Part shown: positions 45,212 through 56,976 of the stretch, one piece after another
Numbering within the stretch: the stretch's first letter is position 1
Layout: every line of letters starts with the position of its first letter
Assembly (NCBI GenBank): GCA_033398695.1
Contig: CM065802.1
Location: 202,945,096-203,009,095, forward strand
Reading direction: 5' to 3'
DNA length: 64,000 bases
From: Orobanche coerulescens
Taxonomy: Eukaryota; Streptophyta; Magnoliopsida; Lamiales; Orobanchaceae
The notes under the pieces: model-generated
Told to the model about the DNA's origin: nothing
Database searches by the model: none
The model's input: only the letters and a program-made list of their open reading frames with translations
Position numbers and translations under genes: made by a program

Positions 45212-46403
45212 TACCAGGCCGACTCAGAGGACGGCATCTCATATCAATTGTCGGACGACATCGAGCCAAGGATCGGTTTTGAGCCAAGCCTCGACATTGA
45301 TCCAAGGGTCGAGTCCGGCGATCGTTCCAAACGAGAAGCGACCATCCCCATTGAAGAGTTGGAAAGTATAACAATTGATCCGGCTTGCCCGGAGCGGGAA
45401 GTGCAGATCGGCTCAAGCGTATGTCCCGAGTTAAAAGACGACCTGATCAGTTTAATATGTAAGAACATCGGAATCTTTGCCTGGTCGCATCAAGATATGG
45501 TCGGCATCAGTCCTGAACACGCTTGCCACTATCTAAAGATCGACCCGGCAAGGAAGCCTGTTCACCAAAAATGTAGGAAATTCGGTCCTGAGAAGTATGC
45601 TGCGCCCGACGCAGAAGTCAAAAAGCTACTCGACAACAAACTGATCGGAGTAGCTACCAACGAGCCACAGTGGGTAGCCAACGCAGTGCTCGTCAAAAAA
45701 GCGAGCAACTCCTGGAGGTTATGCATCGATTTCACCGACCTCAACACGGCATGTCCGAAAGACCACTTTCCAATGCCTCATATTGACCACTTGGTCGATA
45801 GCACGGCAGGTTGCGAAATGATGTCATTTATGGACGCCTTCGCCGGGTACCATCAGATCCCAATGGCGGAGAACGACGTAAAACACACATCATTCCGCAT
45901 GGAAAAAGACGTGTACTTTTGAGTCCGAATGCCGTTCGGTCTGAAAAATGCGGGGGCGACCTACCAACGACTAGTCAACGGGATGTTCTTCGATCAAATC
46001 GGCAAAACCATGGAGGTTTACATTGACGACATTGTGGTCAAGAGCCTCAAAAAGGAAGATCACCTCAAAGACCTTGCCGAGATGTTCACCATCTTCGAGA
46101 AATTCAACATGAAACTGAACCCCAAGAAATGCAACTTCGGGGTAAGCTCCAGAAAGTTCCTGGGGCACATCGTGAGCAAAAGGGTGATCGAAGCAAACCC
46201 CACCAAGATCAAGGAGATCCTCGACATGCAGGAGCCACAGAATGTCAAGTAGGTGCAACGCCTCACGGGTTGTCTAGCAGCCCTTAACCGTTTCATTTCT
46301 CGGCTCGGAGACAAAAGCAAGCCATTCTTCGCCACCATAAAGAATAAGAAATTTGCATGGACGAAGGAAAGTCCAATGGCGTTCACCAAAACCAAGGAGT
46401 ATC
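45212..46403 (+). pseudogene. Tat reverse transcriptase, decayed, interrupted by the chromovirus
   Basis: RT blocks appear in order: ATNEPQWVANAVLVKKASNS and WRLCIDFTDLNTACPKDHFP (45650-45780), MDAFAGYHQIPMAENDV (45835), a TGA at 45920, MPFGLKNAGATYQR (45929), the catalytic YIDDIVVKS (46020) and LNPKKCNFGV (46120). A stop near 46250 precedes LTGCLAALNRFISRLGDKS and the start of the RT-linked RNase H (AFTKTKEYLS), which is cut at 46404 and continues at 56060. Four or more disabling changes are present. Confidence 0.9.
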
Positions 46404-46408
46404 TGTCT
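46404..46408. repeat. Target site duplication TGTCT, left of the chromovirus
   Basis: TGTCT precedes the TGTAACACCC LTR end and recurs at 56055-56059; the Tat protein sense (EYLS then NPQILAKPIPVEKLFLYLA) continues across. Confidence 0.95.
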
Positions 46409-47319
46409 TGTAACACCCCCAATATATTGAGGAATATTACAGCACCGTAAATCCTTTACATAGGGATTTACAAGGCTGAAGAAATGAAAAGACAATAACA
46501 CATACCAACGTACGAAAGTAACTAAAATAAGATACAACAGTTCTGACTAATACTGAAAATACAAATGTCCAAAGGAAAAGTATTAATACAACACCAAATC
46601 CAAATCATCACAAACAACGACGTACTCGAGTACTTATTAAAACGATACAAATAACAGACAAATAAACCTGGCCGGAACATCACTCTGCACCCGTCGTCGT
46701 CATGCAACTCCAGTGGTTGTTTCCCCGCTCTCCTGGATCCTGAACATAAACAAATGTTCACCACCGAAGGGGTTAACACAACGATGCTAGTACAAGTACC
46801 ACAACATATTATTCAACATCTCATGAAGAATAATAATAACATAAATGACAAAGAACCAAAGAGTCTTCTCCTACGAGAAACTCAATAATAACATACACAC
46901 ATGATAATCACAACATACACATGGTAATTCCGATGATCCAGCGTTCACTTCCTAGACCCCCCGATGATTCCGTCAAACCAACCCGAGGTGGAAAAACCCG
47001 TCCGATGATCCAGCGCACGCTGGCATAGATCCCTCGATGATCCCGTTGGACCAACACGATGTGGGCATACAACAACGACATACATGTACAACAATATGTG
47101 GAACATCAATACATAAAACAATTAAGGTACTTGCCTCGATTTGATGACAAGAAAGACTTCCACGAATATCAAAATGCTCGAAGGTCGTCCCCTTCGATTA
47201 AACATGTTGCTAAGCTCGAACGTTAACAAAAGAAATAATATAGAATTTATCTCACGTCGTACGAATGTCTAACAATCCAATTTATGGCTGAAAGTTCATA
47301 AAATGTAATCTGCCTGAAC

Positions 47320-47545
47320 TGCTTAGTGTACGCTACGTATTCTATGTAGCGTGCGTTAAGCCTGCTCATTAGTGCACGTAAACAATGAAGTCTAGCGTAC
47401 GCTTACTATGTATCGACAGTCCTCTCTGATCAGCCGACTGACTCGCCTGATGACATAACGTATGTTACGTACCAAACGTAGCGTGTGGTAAACATGCCCG
47501 ATAGCATACGTTAATCTACATAACTTAGCGTACGCTAAGCGTGCA
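47320..47545. promoter_or_regulatory. AGCGTACGCT palindrome cluster 1 in the chromovirus LTR
   Basis: At least six variants in about 220 bp: TTAGTGTACGCTA, GTAGCGTGCGTTAA, TAGTGCACGTAA, CTAGCGTACGCTTA, ATAGCATACGTTAA and CTTAGCGTACGCTAAG. Counterparts lie at 54595-54815. Confidence 0.7.
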
Positions 47546-48394
47546 TGGCAGTTTCACTACTGGGCAGCAGACTATTCTAACGGTGATGAAACTTACGAAC
47601 TCCTTAGTGATTAACGTGCATTACCCATCTACATATCATATTCATAACTTATGAATGATCTTACGGATTCAATCATCTTTGAATTCAAGGAAAAGAATAT
47701 CATCACAATTCTTATATTCAACTCGATTATCATTCTCATGTGAAGTTCGGTGATCTCAGGTTGATGCACTAGATTCCATTGTCATAATACATTCAGACTT
47801 CATCTTAAAGGTGAACTACCAATTCCAACTTGTAAGAAAGGGTACAACCTAAGATGATTCTTTCTAAGGTCCTTTTAACAAAAGTGATATCAACTCCAAG
47901 TTTACGATCAATATGGAAACGTTATTCATATGGATAATCAGTCTCAGAATATTCCTCTCATCATTTGACGTACTAGGATTCCAACTACTATGTTTCAACG
48001 ACGATATCATAAGCATAATCATTCCAATCTTCTAAACATGATATTTGTTTGAATAATTCACCAATGGAACTCAATATCTTGATAGCATGATTCATCTTAT
48101 TCTTCAGAACACGAATCTAAGGCTGGAGAAAGAATTAACATACCTTAAGATGAAGAAAACACCGAGTCAAAAAGGTAGAATCCAACTCTGGTTGTTTGAA
48201 TGCCAATCCAAGGTGCTTCTCCACTTAAATGATCAATCACAAGTGACATCCAATCTTTAATGATCAAGTAGAGGTGGTCTAAGTGTGTTTAAGGAGGATA
48301 TAAGGCTCTCTGGTCTCTCAAGAACAAAGGACAAGTGAAGGAAATGTAAACCAAGTAAAATGGGTTGTTGTCCTTTTATAACATTTCTGTACTT

Positions 48395-48635
48395 ACGTTA
48401 TTTAGCGCACGCTATCGCAATATCCTTAGCGCACGCTAACTAGCATTAACTCCAAATCTGTCCAGGTTCCCCCGCGGGAATCTTATCCGGACCCACGTCC
48501 GGTTGGCGCATGTGCTAGCCACCCAGCTCAATAATTGACTGATTAACGCACGCTAAGCTACATTCGTAGCGTACGCTAATTCTGACAGATAACGTACGTT
48601 AAGCTATCCTTGTTAGCGTATGTTATCACGTAGGT
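48395..48635. promoter_or_regulatory. AGCGTACGCT palindrome cluster 2, upstream of the TATA box
   Basis: TTTAGCGCACGCTA, CTTAGCGCACGCTAA, TTAACGCACGCTAAG, GTAGCGTACGCTAA and TTAGCGTATGTTA flank the stretch directly upstream of the TATA box on the minus strand. Counterparts lie at 55665-55900. Confidence 0.7.
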
Positions 48636-48778
48636 ATGGGAAAAATTTATATGTTGCCATACTCATGTACAAGGGTTCAAATACAAGAATATCATACTTC
48701 AATTATCGATATCACAAATTCTGAATAATACAGGGTTCAAAACAGATGAAATACACAATAATAAATCCGGATATTACA

Positions 48779-48813
48779 TACTCTCCTACTAAAAAGGAGT
48801 TTCGTCCCGAAAC
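48779..48813 (-). other. Chromovirus polypurine tract
   Basis: The minus strand carries a purine run (AGTAGGAGAGTA) directly before TGTAATATCC of the LTR. Confidence 0.75.
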
Positions 48814-50326
48814 TCAAGACGTAAATAACTCTGGATATCTGGACCTCATGATATCTGCCGTTTCCCAAGTGGCTTCTTCCACTTCGTGGCGTGACCACTG
48901 AACCTTGACCAAAGTGATCAGTTTGTTCCTCAATTGCTTAACTCGACTCTCGAGTATCCTGATCGGTCTCTCTTCAAATGTGCCATCTTGAGCGACTTCG
49001 ATCTCGTCGAAATCAGTGACATGACTAGGGTCTGGTATATACTTCCATAGCTGGGATACGTGGAACACATTATGAACATGGCTCAATGACGGCGGTAATG
49101 CCAATCTGTATGCCAATTCCCCAACTCTCTCAAGAATTTCGAACGGTCCGATATATATTGGACTCAACTTCCCCTTTTTTCCGAAACGAAAGATTCCCCG
49201 AGTAGGAGAAACCTTTAAAAGTACATGATCTCCAGTACTTAATTCCAATGGGCGGCGGCGTACGTCTGCGTAAGATTTCTGTCGACTCTGGGCGGTCAAC
49301 AGCCTTTTGCGAATCAAGGCTATCTTTTCTCGTATCTGCACGATCAATTCCGGTTCCGTCCCGATCAAGTCTGATGAATCGTCCCAACATAGGGGCGATC
49401 TGCATCTCGTCCCGTATAATGTCTCAAACGGTGCCATCTTAATGGAAGCATGCCAACTATTGTTGTAGGTGAATTCAATCAACGGTAGATTAACTTCCCA
49501 ATCCATTGACCAGTCTAAGGCACAAGCCCTCACCATGTCTTCCATTGTTTGAATAGTCCTCTCAGACTGTCCATCTGTCTGCGGATGATAAGCTGTGCTG
49601 AAGTTCAACTCGGTCCCCAAGGCCTTATGAACTGCTTTCCAAAAATGCGATACAAAGCGACCGTGTCGGTCAGAAATAATGATCTTCAGCGTACCGTGCT
49701 ATCGGACTATCTCTGAAATAAATACTCATGCCAACCTCTCTGGTCCCCAAGTGTCTTTAATGCCTAGAAAATGAGCTGATTTGGTTAAACGATCAACTAT
49801 CACCCAAATCATGTTCATTCCTGTCTTGGTTCTCGGCATACTAGTGATAAAGTCCATCGATATGTCATCCCACTTCCATTCAGGAATCAGGAGTGGCTTC
49901 AGCATTCCGGCAGGTCGTTGATGCTCGATCTTAACCTGCTGACAAGTCAAACATTTAGAAACATAATCCGCTACATCTTTCTTCATGTTTCCCCACCAAA
50001 AGTTCTGCTTAAAGTCCTTATACATCTTACTGGTGCCCGGGGCCTGGGTGGATAGAATAGGGCATGCTGTGAGCTTCCTTCATAATCGTCTGTTTCAGAA
50101 CATCGACATCGGGAATGCAAAGTTGGTTCTAAAATCTCAAAACTCCATCATCATGAATTACGAATCCAGGGTCCTTTCCCTTGATCACTTCATCACGTAA
50201 CTGAATCATCAAAGAATCATCTGTTTGCTTAGATTTGATCTCTTCGGTTAACGATGAAGTTATTTCCATCACGCACAGTTGTCCTTGGACTCTTTGCAAC
50301 CATACTTCTATTCCTTCTCGAATCAT
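48814..50326 (-). pseudogene. Chromovirus integrase with chromodomain-like C-terminus
   Basis: On the minus strand, the zinc-binding part ends in YVSKCLTCQQVKIEHQRPAG (near 49940), followed by the catalytic core with MDFITSMP, an ISDRHGRFVSHFW segment (near 49670), and NFSTAYHPQTDGQSERTIQT, which holds the catalytic glutamate. The C-terminal GPFEILERVG segment and a final RPIRILESRVKQLRNK followed by VKVQWSRHEVEEATWE (about 48830-48960) form the group II chromodomain-like tail, thought to steer integration to chromatin marks. TGA and TAG codons near 49690-49725, a stop near 50128 and a shift near 50035 break the frame. Confidence 0.9.
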
Positions 50327-50329
50327 CTC

Positions 50330-51028
50330 TCATTGAATGCTGAGCTGGGAGGTCAGAGTCTCCAGCATCTGAATAGAAACAGGCTTGCGGCTAAGTACAT
50401 CGGCCACTACATTTTCTTTGCCTGGATGATAAAGAATCTCCAAGTCATAGTCCTTAATAAGTTCCAGCCATCTTCTTTGCCGCATGTTCAACTCTTTCTG
50501 ACTGAAGATATATTTGAGACTCTTGTGATCCGTAAAGATCTGACAGTGAGTCCCGTACAGATAATGTCTCCAGATTTTCAAAGCAAAAACTACTGCTGCT
50601 AGCTCCAAATCATGCGTTGGGTAATTCACTTCATAAGGTTTCAGCTGGCGTGACACATAAGCGATCACCTTATCATTCTGCATCAATACGCATCCGAGTC
50701 CTTGGTTCAAAGCATCACTGTAAACTATAAATCCTCCAGTTCCCCGTGGGAGTGCTAAAATCGGTGTCGTCGTCAATCTCTTCTTCAATTCATCAAAGCT
50801 ATTTTGGCACAACTCATTCCACTCAAACTTTTGAGTTTTCTGCAGTAGTCGAGTAAGTGGGCGGGTAATTTTGGAAAACCCTTCCATGAACCGACGATAA
50901 TATCCAGCAAGTCCTAAGAAACTCCGGACTTCTTTCACGTTCTTTAGGGGCTTCCAATCCATAACTGCTTCGATCTTATGAGGATCTACTCGGACTCCTT
51001 CAGCTGATACCACATGGCCGAGGAACAT
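50330..51028 (-). pseudogene. Chromovirus RT end and RNase H segment
   Basis: A 233-codon open segment with [31 protein letters not shown] (end of the RT), then [54 protein letters not shown] and [10 protein letters not shown], the RNase H blocks with all acidic residues in place. A TAG near 51041 separates it from the catalytic RT part, where a tryptophan codon would be expected. Confidence 0.92.
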
Positions 51029-51040
51029 TACTTCCTTTAG

Positions 51041-51760
51041 CTAGAATTCACACTTAGAAAGTTTGGCGTATAATTGTTCATTCCTCAATAGGTCTAACAC
51101 AATCTGTAAATGTTGTGCATGATCTTTCCGGCTCTTAGAATACACTAGAATGTCATCAATGAACACGACCACAAATTTATCCAAATATTCGATGAACACT
51201 CGGTTCATCAATTGCATGAATACAGCAGGTGCGTTAGTGAGACCAAACGGCATCACTACAAACTCATAGTGTCCGTAGCGAGTTCTGAACGCTGATTTCG
51301 GAACGTCAGATTCCTTAATCCTCAGCTGATGATATCCTGATCTCAGATCGATTTTAGAAAACATCGTTGCTCCTTGTAACTGGTCAAACAAATCATCAAT
51401 CCGTGGCAACGGATACTTGTTCTTAATCGTCATCTTGTTCAGCTATCGATAGTCAATACACAGTCGAAGTGATCCATCCTTCTTCCGGACAAAAAGAACT
51501 GGTGCTCCCCAAGGCGAAACGCTTGGCTGGATATAGCCTTTGTCCAGTAACTCCTCCAGTTGCTTTTTCAGTTCGTACATATCAGTAGGTGCAATACGAT
51601 ACGTCGCCTTAGAAATTGGTGTCGCTCCGGGTTCCAGCTTGATGGTGAATTCTACATCTCGTCGTGGAGATAGTCCAGGTAACTCGTCAGGAAATACATC
51701 CGGAAATTCGTTCACAACAGGAATGGATGAAAGTTCCGCAATTTCGTCTTCTTTCTTCAT
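51041..51760 (-). pseudogene. Chromovirus reverse transcriptase core
   Basis: Two open pieces separated by a single TAG (near 51438, where a glutamine is expected): one with [32 protein letters not shown] and SLRLCIDYR, the other with [52 protein letters not shown] and the catalytic [10 protein letters not shown]. All catalytic residues are visible. The break is a plain C-to-T type change. Confidence 0.93.
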
Positions 51761-51822
51761 TGCATAGCACCAATATCCGGTACAGCCCTATTTCAACAAT
51801 TTGACAGCTTTCATCGCCTTGA

Positions 51823-52150
51823 TCATCTTTCATCGTCAGCGATCAGCGAGATATTCCTCTTTCGGTAGTTTACAATAGCTCCATATAGATTAAGCCAATC
51901 ATCTCCGAGTATCAGGTCATCTCCCTGCATTTCTATCACAATCAAATTTGAGAGCCACTCTCTGTCTCCAAACGATACAGGGAAATCTCTAGTTTCTAAG
52001 TTTCCAACAATCTTTTCTCTGCTCGGTAAACCAACAACATAAGGTTCACAATCATGAAAACCAGAAATATTCAAACGATTTACACAAGACAAGGATATAA
52101 ATTAATGCGTAGCTCCTATATCGAATAAAACGCTAACTGGTTGGGAAAGG
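51823..52150 (-). pseudogene. Chromovirus protease
   Basis: The active site reads VLFDIGATH near 52110, where D-S-G-A-T-H is usual; the serine is replaced by isoleucine, and a stop follows near 52102. The rest (LPSREKIVGNLETRDFPVSF, IVIEMQGDDLILGDDWL) matches the gypsy retropepsin, ending in the conserved DLILGDDWL flap-strand motif. Confidence 0.85.
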
Positions 52151-53448
52151 ATCTGAACAGTACCTGATGCGACAGCATCATCCTGATCATCTGTTCTCCT
52201 CATCTCGTACAGACGTGGGGGAATAGATTCAGCACTCGATGTACCCTTTCGGTCCCACTGTCTTCTGCGTCGTCCGCGGCCAAAATTATGAGGCATCTGA
52301 ACACTTTGCTGCATTTGTTGGATACTGACTTCCTTCTGAACTGGTTGTGGTGTACGGGCTCTAAAAGACTTTATAGCCTCTTCACAGAACACCGCACGAT
52401 GTCCCTCTCGACCACAATCAAAACAAGTCACGGCAGGTGGGGGGAAATTCCGTCGATAGTGCCCTATCTGGGCACAGTTAAAGCATTTTCTGGTGACATC
52501 CATCGTGGTTGATGCTGCTTCGAAGTTCCTTCCGCTCTTGGATGGGTGCGGAGGTTTCTTAAACGAATGGAAGGATGACTAGGCCTTGCGGGGCCCGCTG
52601 CTCTTGTGCTCGGTGAAACTACCAGAGACTTTCTGCTTCTTGGATTCTGTAAATTTCTCCATTGCTGCTTCCTTGATTTCATACGCCAATGCTTTATCCT
52701 GGTATTGACGGAGAGTGGTACATACAAAACCGGACATGTACCTCTGGATTTCTGGTTTCATTCTCATATCAAAATGGATCATCATTTCTGCATTAGTTCT
52801 GAGCAGATGTCGAACAAATGCCAGCTACTGGTTAAACGTCTTAATTGCCTGAGATACTGGCACATCTGAAGGCTGAGCGGAGAAAAACTCCCGAACTTTG
52901 GCTTCCCTCACAGGACGAGGGCAGTACTAAGCTTTCATCATCAATTTAAATTCTGTCCAGTCCGCATCATGATCTGCAGGCCGGATGGCTTCCCAGCACT
53001 CGGATGCTTCCCCTATCAGAAGGTACTGAGCAATAGAGGCTCTTCGGTCGTCTGGGCAATTAATCCCGGCAAAAATTTTCTCCAATTCCTTTAACTAATG
53101 ATCCTAGGTGGGAGTCTCAGAAATACTGTCGAATTTAGGTGGTTGCATCTTTGCCACCTCTTGCAGCCATCGGTCACCTCGATTTCCCATGTCTGGGATG
53201 CCCTGATGTCGATCTCCCTGTTGTAACCATCCTGCCACCTGCATTCGGTCCACGACTTGGGCGAACTGAGTCATCTGGTTCACCACCTGATGAAGGATTT
53301 CGGGCACAGCAGGTTCCGGTTCATTATTAATAGATCTCTGTGGCTCGCCTGAGCTGTGGCTGGCCTGATTAGAAGGCGAATCTTCTCTTTCGGCATTCCT
53401 TCGTCCGCGTCCATGACCGCGACCACGTCCACGTCCACCTCTCAACAT
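52102..53448 (-). pseudogene. Chromovirus gag, frame-broken
   Basis: Starts at an arginine/glycine-rich N-terminus (MLRGGRGRGRGHGRGRRN, ATG at about 53448; an in-frame ATG upstream gives an unlikely hydrophobic extension). The gag core follows in pieces between stops (KMQPPKFDSISETPT, FAGINCPDDRRASIAQYLL, FNQ stop LAFVRHLLR, MMIHFDMRMKPEIQRYMSGF). Two zinc knuckles follow: CFNCAQIGHYRRNF, which lacks its final cysteine, and an intact CFDCGREGHRAVFC (C-X2-C-X4-H-X4-C). Four or more stops disable it. Confidence 0.88.
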
Positions 53449-53666
53449 ACTATAAGCATAAATACTCAATATACAGGAAACAATATCGTTCAAATGTTCA
53501 AGTATAAAGAGGTACAACACGTAAAGAACGAGATAGAGTTTAGGAACTTACAACCACCGCTCGCATGAAGACGTAGGCAGTACAGTGATGTTATTCACGG
53601 CCGGTTACCTCAAAAGATGTATACGACCCCTATTTTAACCCAATATCCAAGATATCCATAATCTTA

Positions 53667-53678
53667 GCTCTAATACCA
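53667..53678 (-). other. Chromovirus primer binding site (initiator tRNA-Met)
   Basis: The minus strand reads TGGTATTAGAGC, five bases from the LTR edge, one C-to-T change from the consensus TGGTATCAGAGC. Confidence 0.88.
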
Positions 53679-53683
53679 TATTC

Positions 53684-56054
53684 CGTAACACCCACGATAT
53701 ATTCAGGAATACTACAGCGCCGTAAATCCTTTATATAGGGATTTACAAGGCTGAAGAAATGAAAAGACAATAACAGATACCAACGTACGAAAGTAACTGA
53801 AATAAGATACAACAGTTCTGACCAATACTGAAAATACAAATGTCCAAAGGAAAAGTATTAATATATCACCAAATCCAAATCATCACAAACGACGACGTAC
53901 TCGAGTACTTATCAAAACGATACAAACAACAGACAAATAAACCCGGCCGGAACATCACTCTGTACTCTCGTCGTCATGCAACTCCAGTGGTTGTTTCCCC
54001 GCTCTCCTGGATCCTGAACATAAACAAATGTTCACCCCCGAAGGGGTTAGCACAACGATGCTAGTACAAGTACCACAACATATAATTCAACATCTCGTGA
54101 AGAATAATAATAACATAAATGACAAAGAACCAAAGAGTCTTCTCCTACGAGAAACTCAATAATAACATACACACATGATAATCACAACATACACATGGTA
54201 ATTCCGATGATCCAGCGTTCACTGCCTAGACCCCCCGATGATTCCGTCAAACCAACTCGAGGTGGAAAAAACCGTCCGATGATCAAACCCTCGCTAGCAT
54301 AGATCCCCCCATGATCCCGTAGGACCAACACGAGGTGGACATACAACAACGACATACATGTACAACAATATGTATAACATCAATACATAAAACAATTAAG
54401 GTACTTGCCTCGATTTGATGACAATAAAGACTTCCACGAATATCAAAATGCTCGAAGGTCGTCGCCTTCGATTAAACACGTTTCTAAGCTCGAACCTTAA
54501 CAAAACAAATAATATAGAATATATCTCACGTCGTACGAATGTCTAACAATCCAATTTATGGACGAAAGTTCATAAAACGTAATCTGCCTGAACTGCTTAG
54601 CGTACGCTATGTATTCTATGTAGCGTGCATTAAGCCTGATCGTTAGCGCACATAAACAACGAAGTCTAGCGTACGCTAACTATGTATCGACAGTCCTCTC
54701 TGATCAGCCGACTGACTCGCCTGATGACATAACGTACGTTACGTACCAAATGTTGCGTGTGCTAAACATGCCCGATAGCGTACGTTAATCTACATAATTT
54801 AGCGTACGCTAAGCGTGCATGGCAGTTTCACTACTGGGCAGCAGACTGTTCTAACGGTGATGAAACTTACGAACTCCTCAGTGATTAACGTACATTACCC
54901 GTCTACATATCATATTCATAACTTATGAATGATCTTACGGATTCAATCATCTTTGAATTCAAGGAAAAGAATATCATTACAATTCTTATATTCAACTCGA
55001 TTATCATTCTCATGTGAAGTTCAGTGATCTCAGGTTGATGCACTAGATTCCATTGTCATAATACATTCAGACTTCATCTTAAAGGTGAACTACCAATTCC
55101 AACTTGTAAGAAAGGGTACAACCTAAGATGATTCTTTCTAAGGTCCTTTTAACAAAAGTGATATCAACTCCAAGTTTACGATCAATATGGCAACGTTATT
55201 CATACGGATAATCAATCTCAGAATATTCCTCTCATCATTTGACGTACTAAGATTCCAACTACTATGTTTCAACGACGATATCATAAGCATAATCATTCCA
55301 ATCTTCTCAACATGATATTTGTTTGAATAATTCACCAATGGAACTCAATATCTTGATAGCATGATTCATCTTATTCTTCAGAACACGAATCTAAGGCTGG
55401 AGAAAGAATTAACATACCTTAAGATGAAGAAAACCCCGAGTCAAAAAGGTAGAATCCAACTCCGGTTGTTTGAATACCAATCCAAGGTGCTTTTCCACTT
55501 CAATGATCAATCACAAGTGACATCCAATCTTTAATGATCAAGTAGAGGTGGTCTAAGTGTGTTCAAGGAGGATATAAGGCTCTCTGGTCTCTCAAGAACG
55601 AAGGACAAGTGAAGGAAATGTAAACCAAGTAAAATGGTTTGTTGTCCCTTTATAACATTTCTGTACTTACGTTATTTAGCGCACGCTATCGCAATATCCT
55701 TAGCGCACGCTAACTAGCGTTAACTCCAAATCTGTCCAGGTTCCCCCGCGGGAATCTTATCCGGACCCACGTCTGGCTGGTGCATGTGCTAGCCGCCCAT
55801 CTCAATAATTGACTGATTAATGCACGCTAAGCTACATTCGTAGCGTACACTAATTCTGACAGATAACGTATGTTAAGCTATCCTTGTTAGCGTACGTTAT
55901 CACGTATTTGCATGGGAAAAATTTATATGTTGTCATACTCATGTACAAGGGTTCAAATACGAGAATATCATACTTCAATTACCGATATCACAAATTCTGA
56001 ATAATACAGGGTTCAAAACAGATGAAATACATAATAATAAATCCGGATATTACA
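53684..56054 (-). repeat. Chromovirus 5' LTR
   Basis: The 2371-bp LTR begins CGTAACACCC (first base changed from T) and ends CGGATATTACA. It is collinear with 46409-48778; differences are mostly transitions, consistent with an insertion of some age. Palindrome clusters at 54595-54815 and 55665-55900; TATA box near 55646-55656 on the minus strand. Confidence 0.95.
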
Positions 56055-56059
56055 TGTCT
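56055..56059. repeat. Target site duplication TGTCT, right of the chromovirus
   Basis: Second copy of the duplication at 46404-46408. Confidence 0.95.
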
Positions 56060-56970
56060 AATCCCCAAATTTTGGCGAAACCAATCCCCGTCGAAAAGCT
56101 ATTCCTCTACCTGGCTGTCTCGTAGGTCGCGCTGAGCGCTGTATTAGTGCGAGAAGAGGGGCAAGCCCACTTGCCGATCTACTTTGTCAGTCAAACGCTT
56201 CATGATGCAGAAACGCGTTACATGCCTCTGGGGAAGCTCGCCTACGCATTAGTCATGAGTGTTCGCAAGCTGAGGGCTTACTTCTTCGAACACCACGTGG
56301 AGGTTCTGACGACTCTCCCTCTAAGGCAAGTTCTACACCGGCTAGACACCAACGGGCGACTCCTCAAGTGGTCACTGGAGATCGCCCAATACGGTGTCAC
56401 GTACGCTCCTCGCACGGCGATCAAAGGCCAAGCTCTAGCGGATTTCGTGGTGGAATTAACGTTCCCTCCCAATCCGACCCAGGTCGGACATCCTGCCTGG
56501 AAATTGTACGTAGATGGCTCGGCGACCAGCTCGCGAGCAGGGGCAGGGATTGTCCTCATCAGCCTCGACGGCCAAAGTTTTACAAATGTCGTGCGTTTCG
56601 GGTTCCGTGCGACCAACAATGAAGTCGAGTACGAAGCCTTGGTAGGCGGGCTCGATCTAGCACTCGCCATGGACGTTCGCCGCCTCCACATCTTCATGGA
56701 CTCCCTCTTGATCGTGAACCAAGTCAAGGGAGAATATGAGGCGCGCGGCGAACAGATGATCAAATATCAAGAATTGGTCGCCGAAATGTGCACAAAGTTT
56801 GATGAAATGCTGACCGAATAAGTCCCGAGAGAGCACAACTCCCAAGTCGGTGCCCTATCCAAACTCGCATCGTCAGATGGGGTGGCAGACTTCTCTAACA
56901 TCCAAATCACGAAGTCAGCAAAATCGGCGATCGACAGAAGCCTGGTCACCACAGTTGCCATCGCCGAGAG
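56060..56970 (+). pseudogene. Tat RNase H domains (RT-linked plus second RNase H)
   Basis: Continues the interrupted frame: LAKPIPVEKLFLYLAVS, a stop at about 56124, then an open 224-codon frame with the RT-linked RNase H remnant (ETRYMPLGKLAYALVMSVRK, LRAYFFEHHVEVLT) and a second RNase H with LYVDGSATSSRAGAGIVLIS, NNEVEYEALVGGL, HIFMDSLLIVNQVKGEYEA and, after a TAA at 56819, EHNSQVGALSKLAS. A second, archaeal-type RNase H after the first is the hallmark of the Tat lineage. Confidence 0.9.
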
Positions 56971-56976
56971 AACTGG

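Larger units (their letters stand above)
46409..48778 (-). repeat. Chromovirus 3' LTR
   Basis: The 2370-bp LTR runs from TGTAACACCC to CGGATATTACA. A TATA box (TTATAAAAGG on the minus strand, about 48371-48381) has a palindrome cluster just upstream (48395-48635), and a second cluster lies at 47320-47545 including the perfect 16-bp palindrome CTTAGCGTACGCTAAG (47524-47539). Direct repeats of the CCGATGATCCAGCG type lie at 46935-47065. Confidence 0.95.
46409..56054 (-). mobile_element. Full-length chromovirus (Tekay/Del-like) gypsy element inserted in Tat
   Basis: A 9.6-kb minus-strand element with two 2.37-kb LTRs, an initiator tRNA-Met primer site, gag, protease, RT, RNase H, integrase and a C-terminal chromodomain-like segment, and a purine tract, flanked by TGTCT. 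Domain order and the TGTAAY...TTACA ends fit the Tekay/Del group. Several single stop codons in otherwise open frames show it is inactive. It is related to G1 at the left end of the window through its LTR ends and post-pol sequence. Confidence 0.93.
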
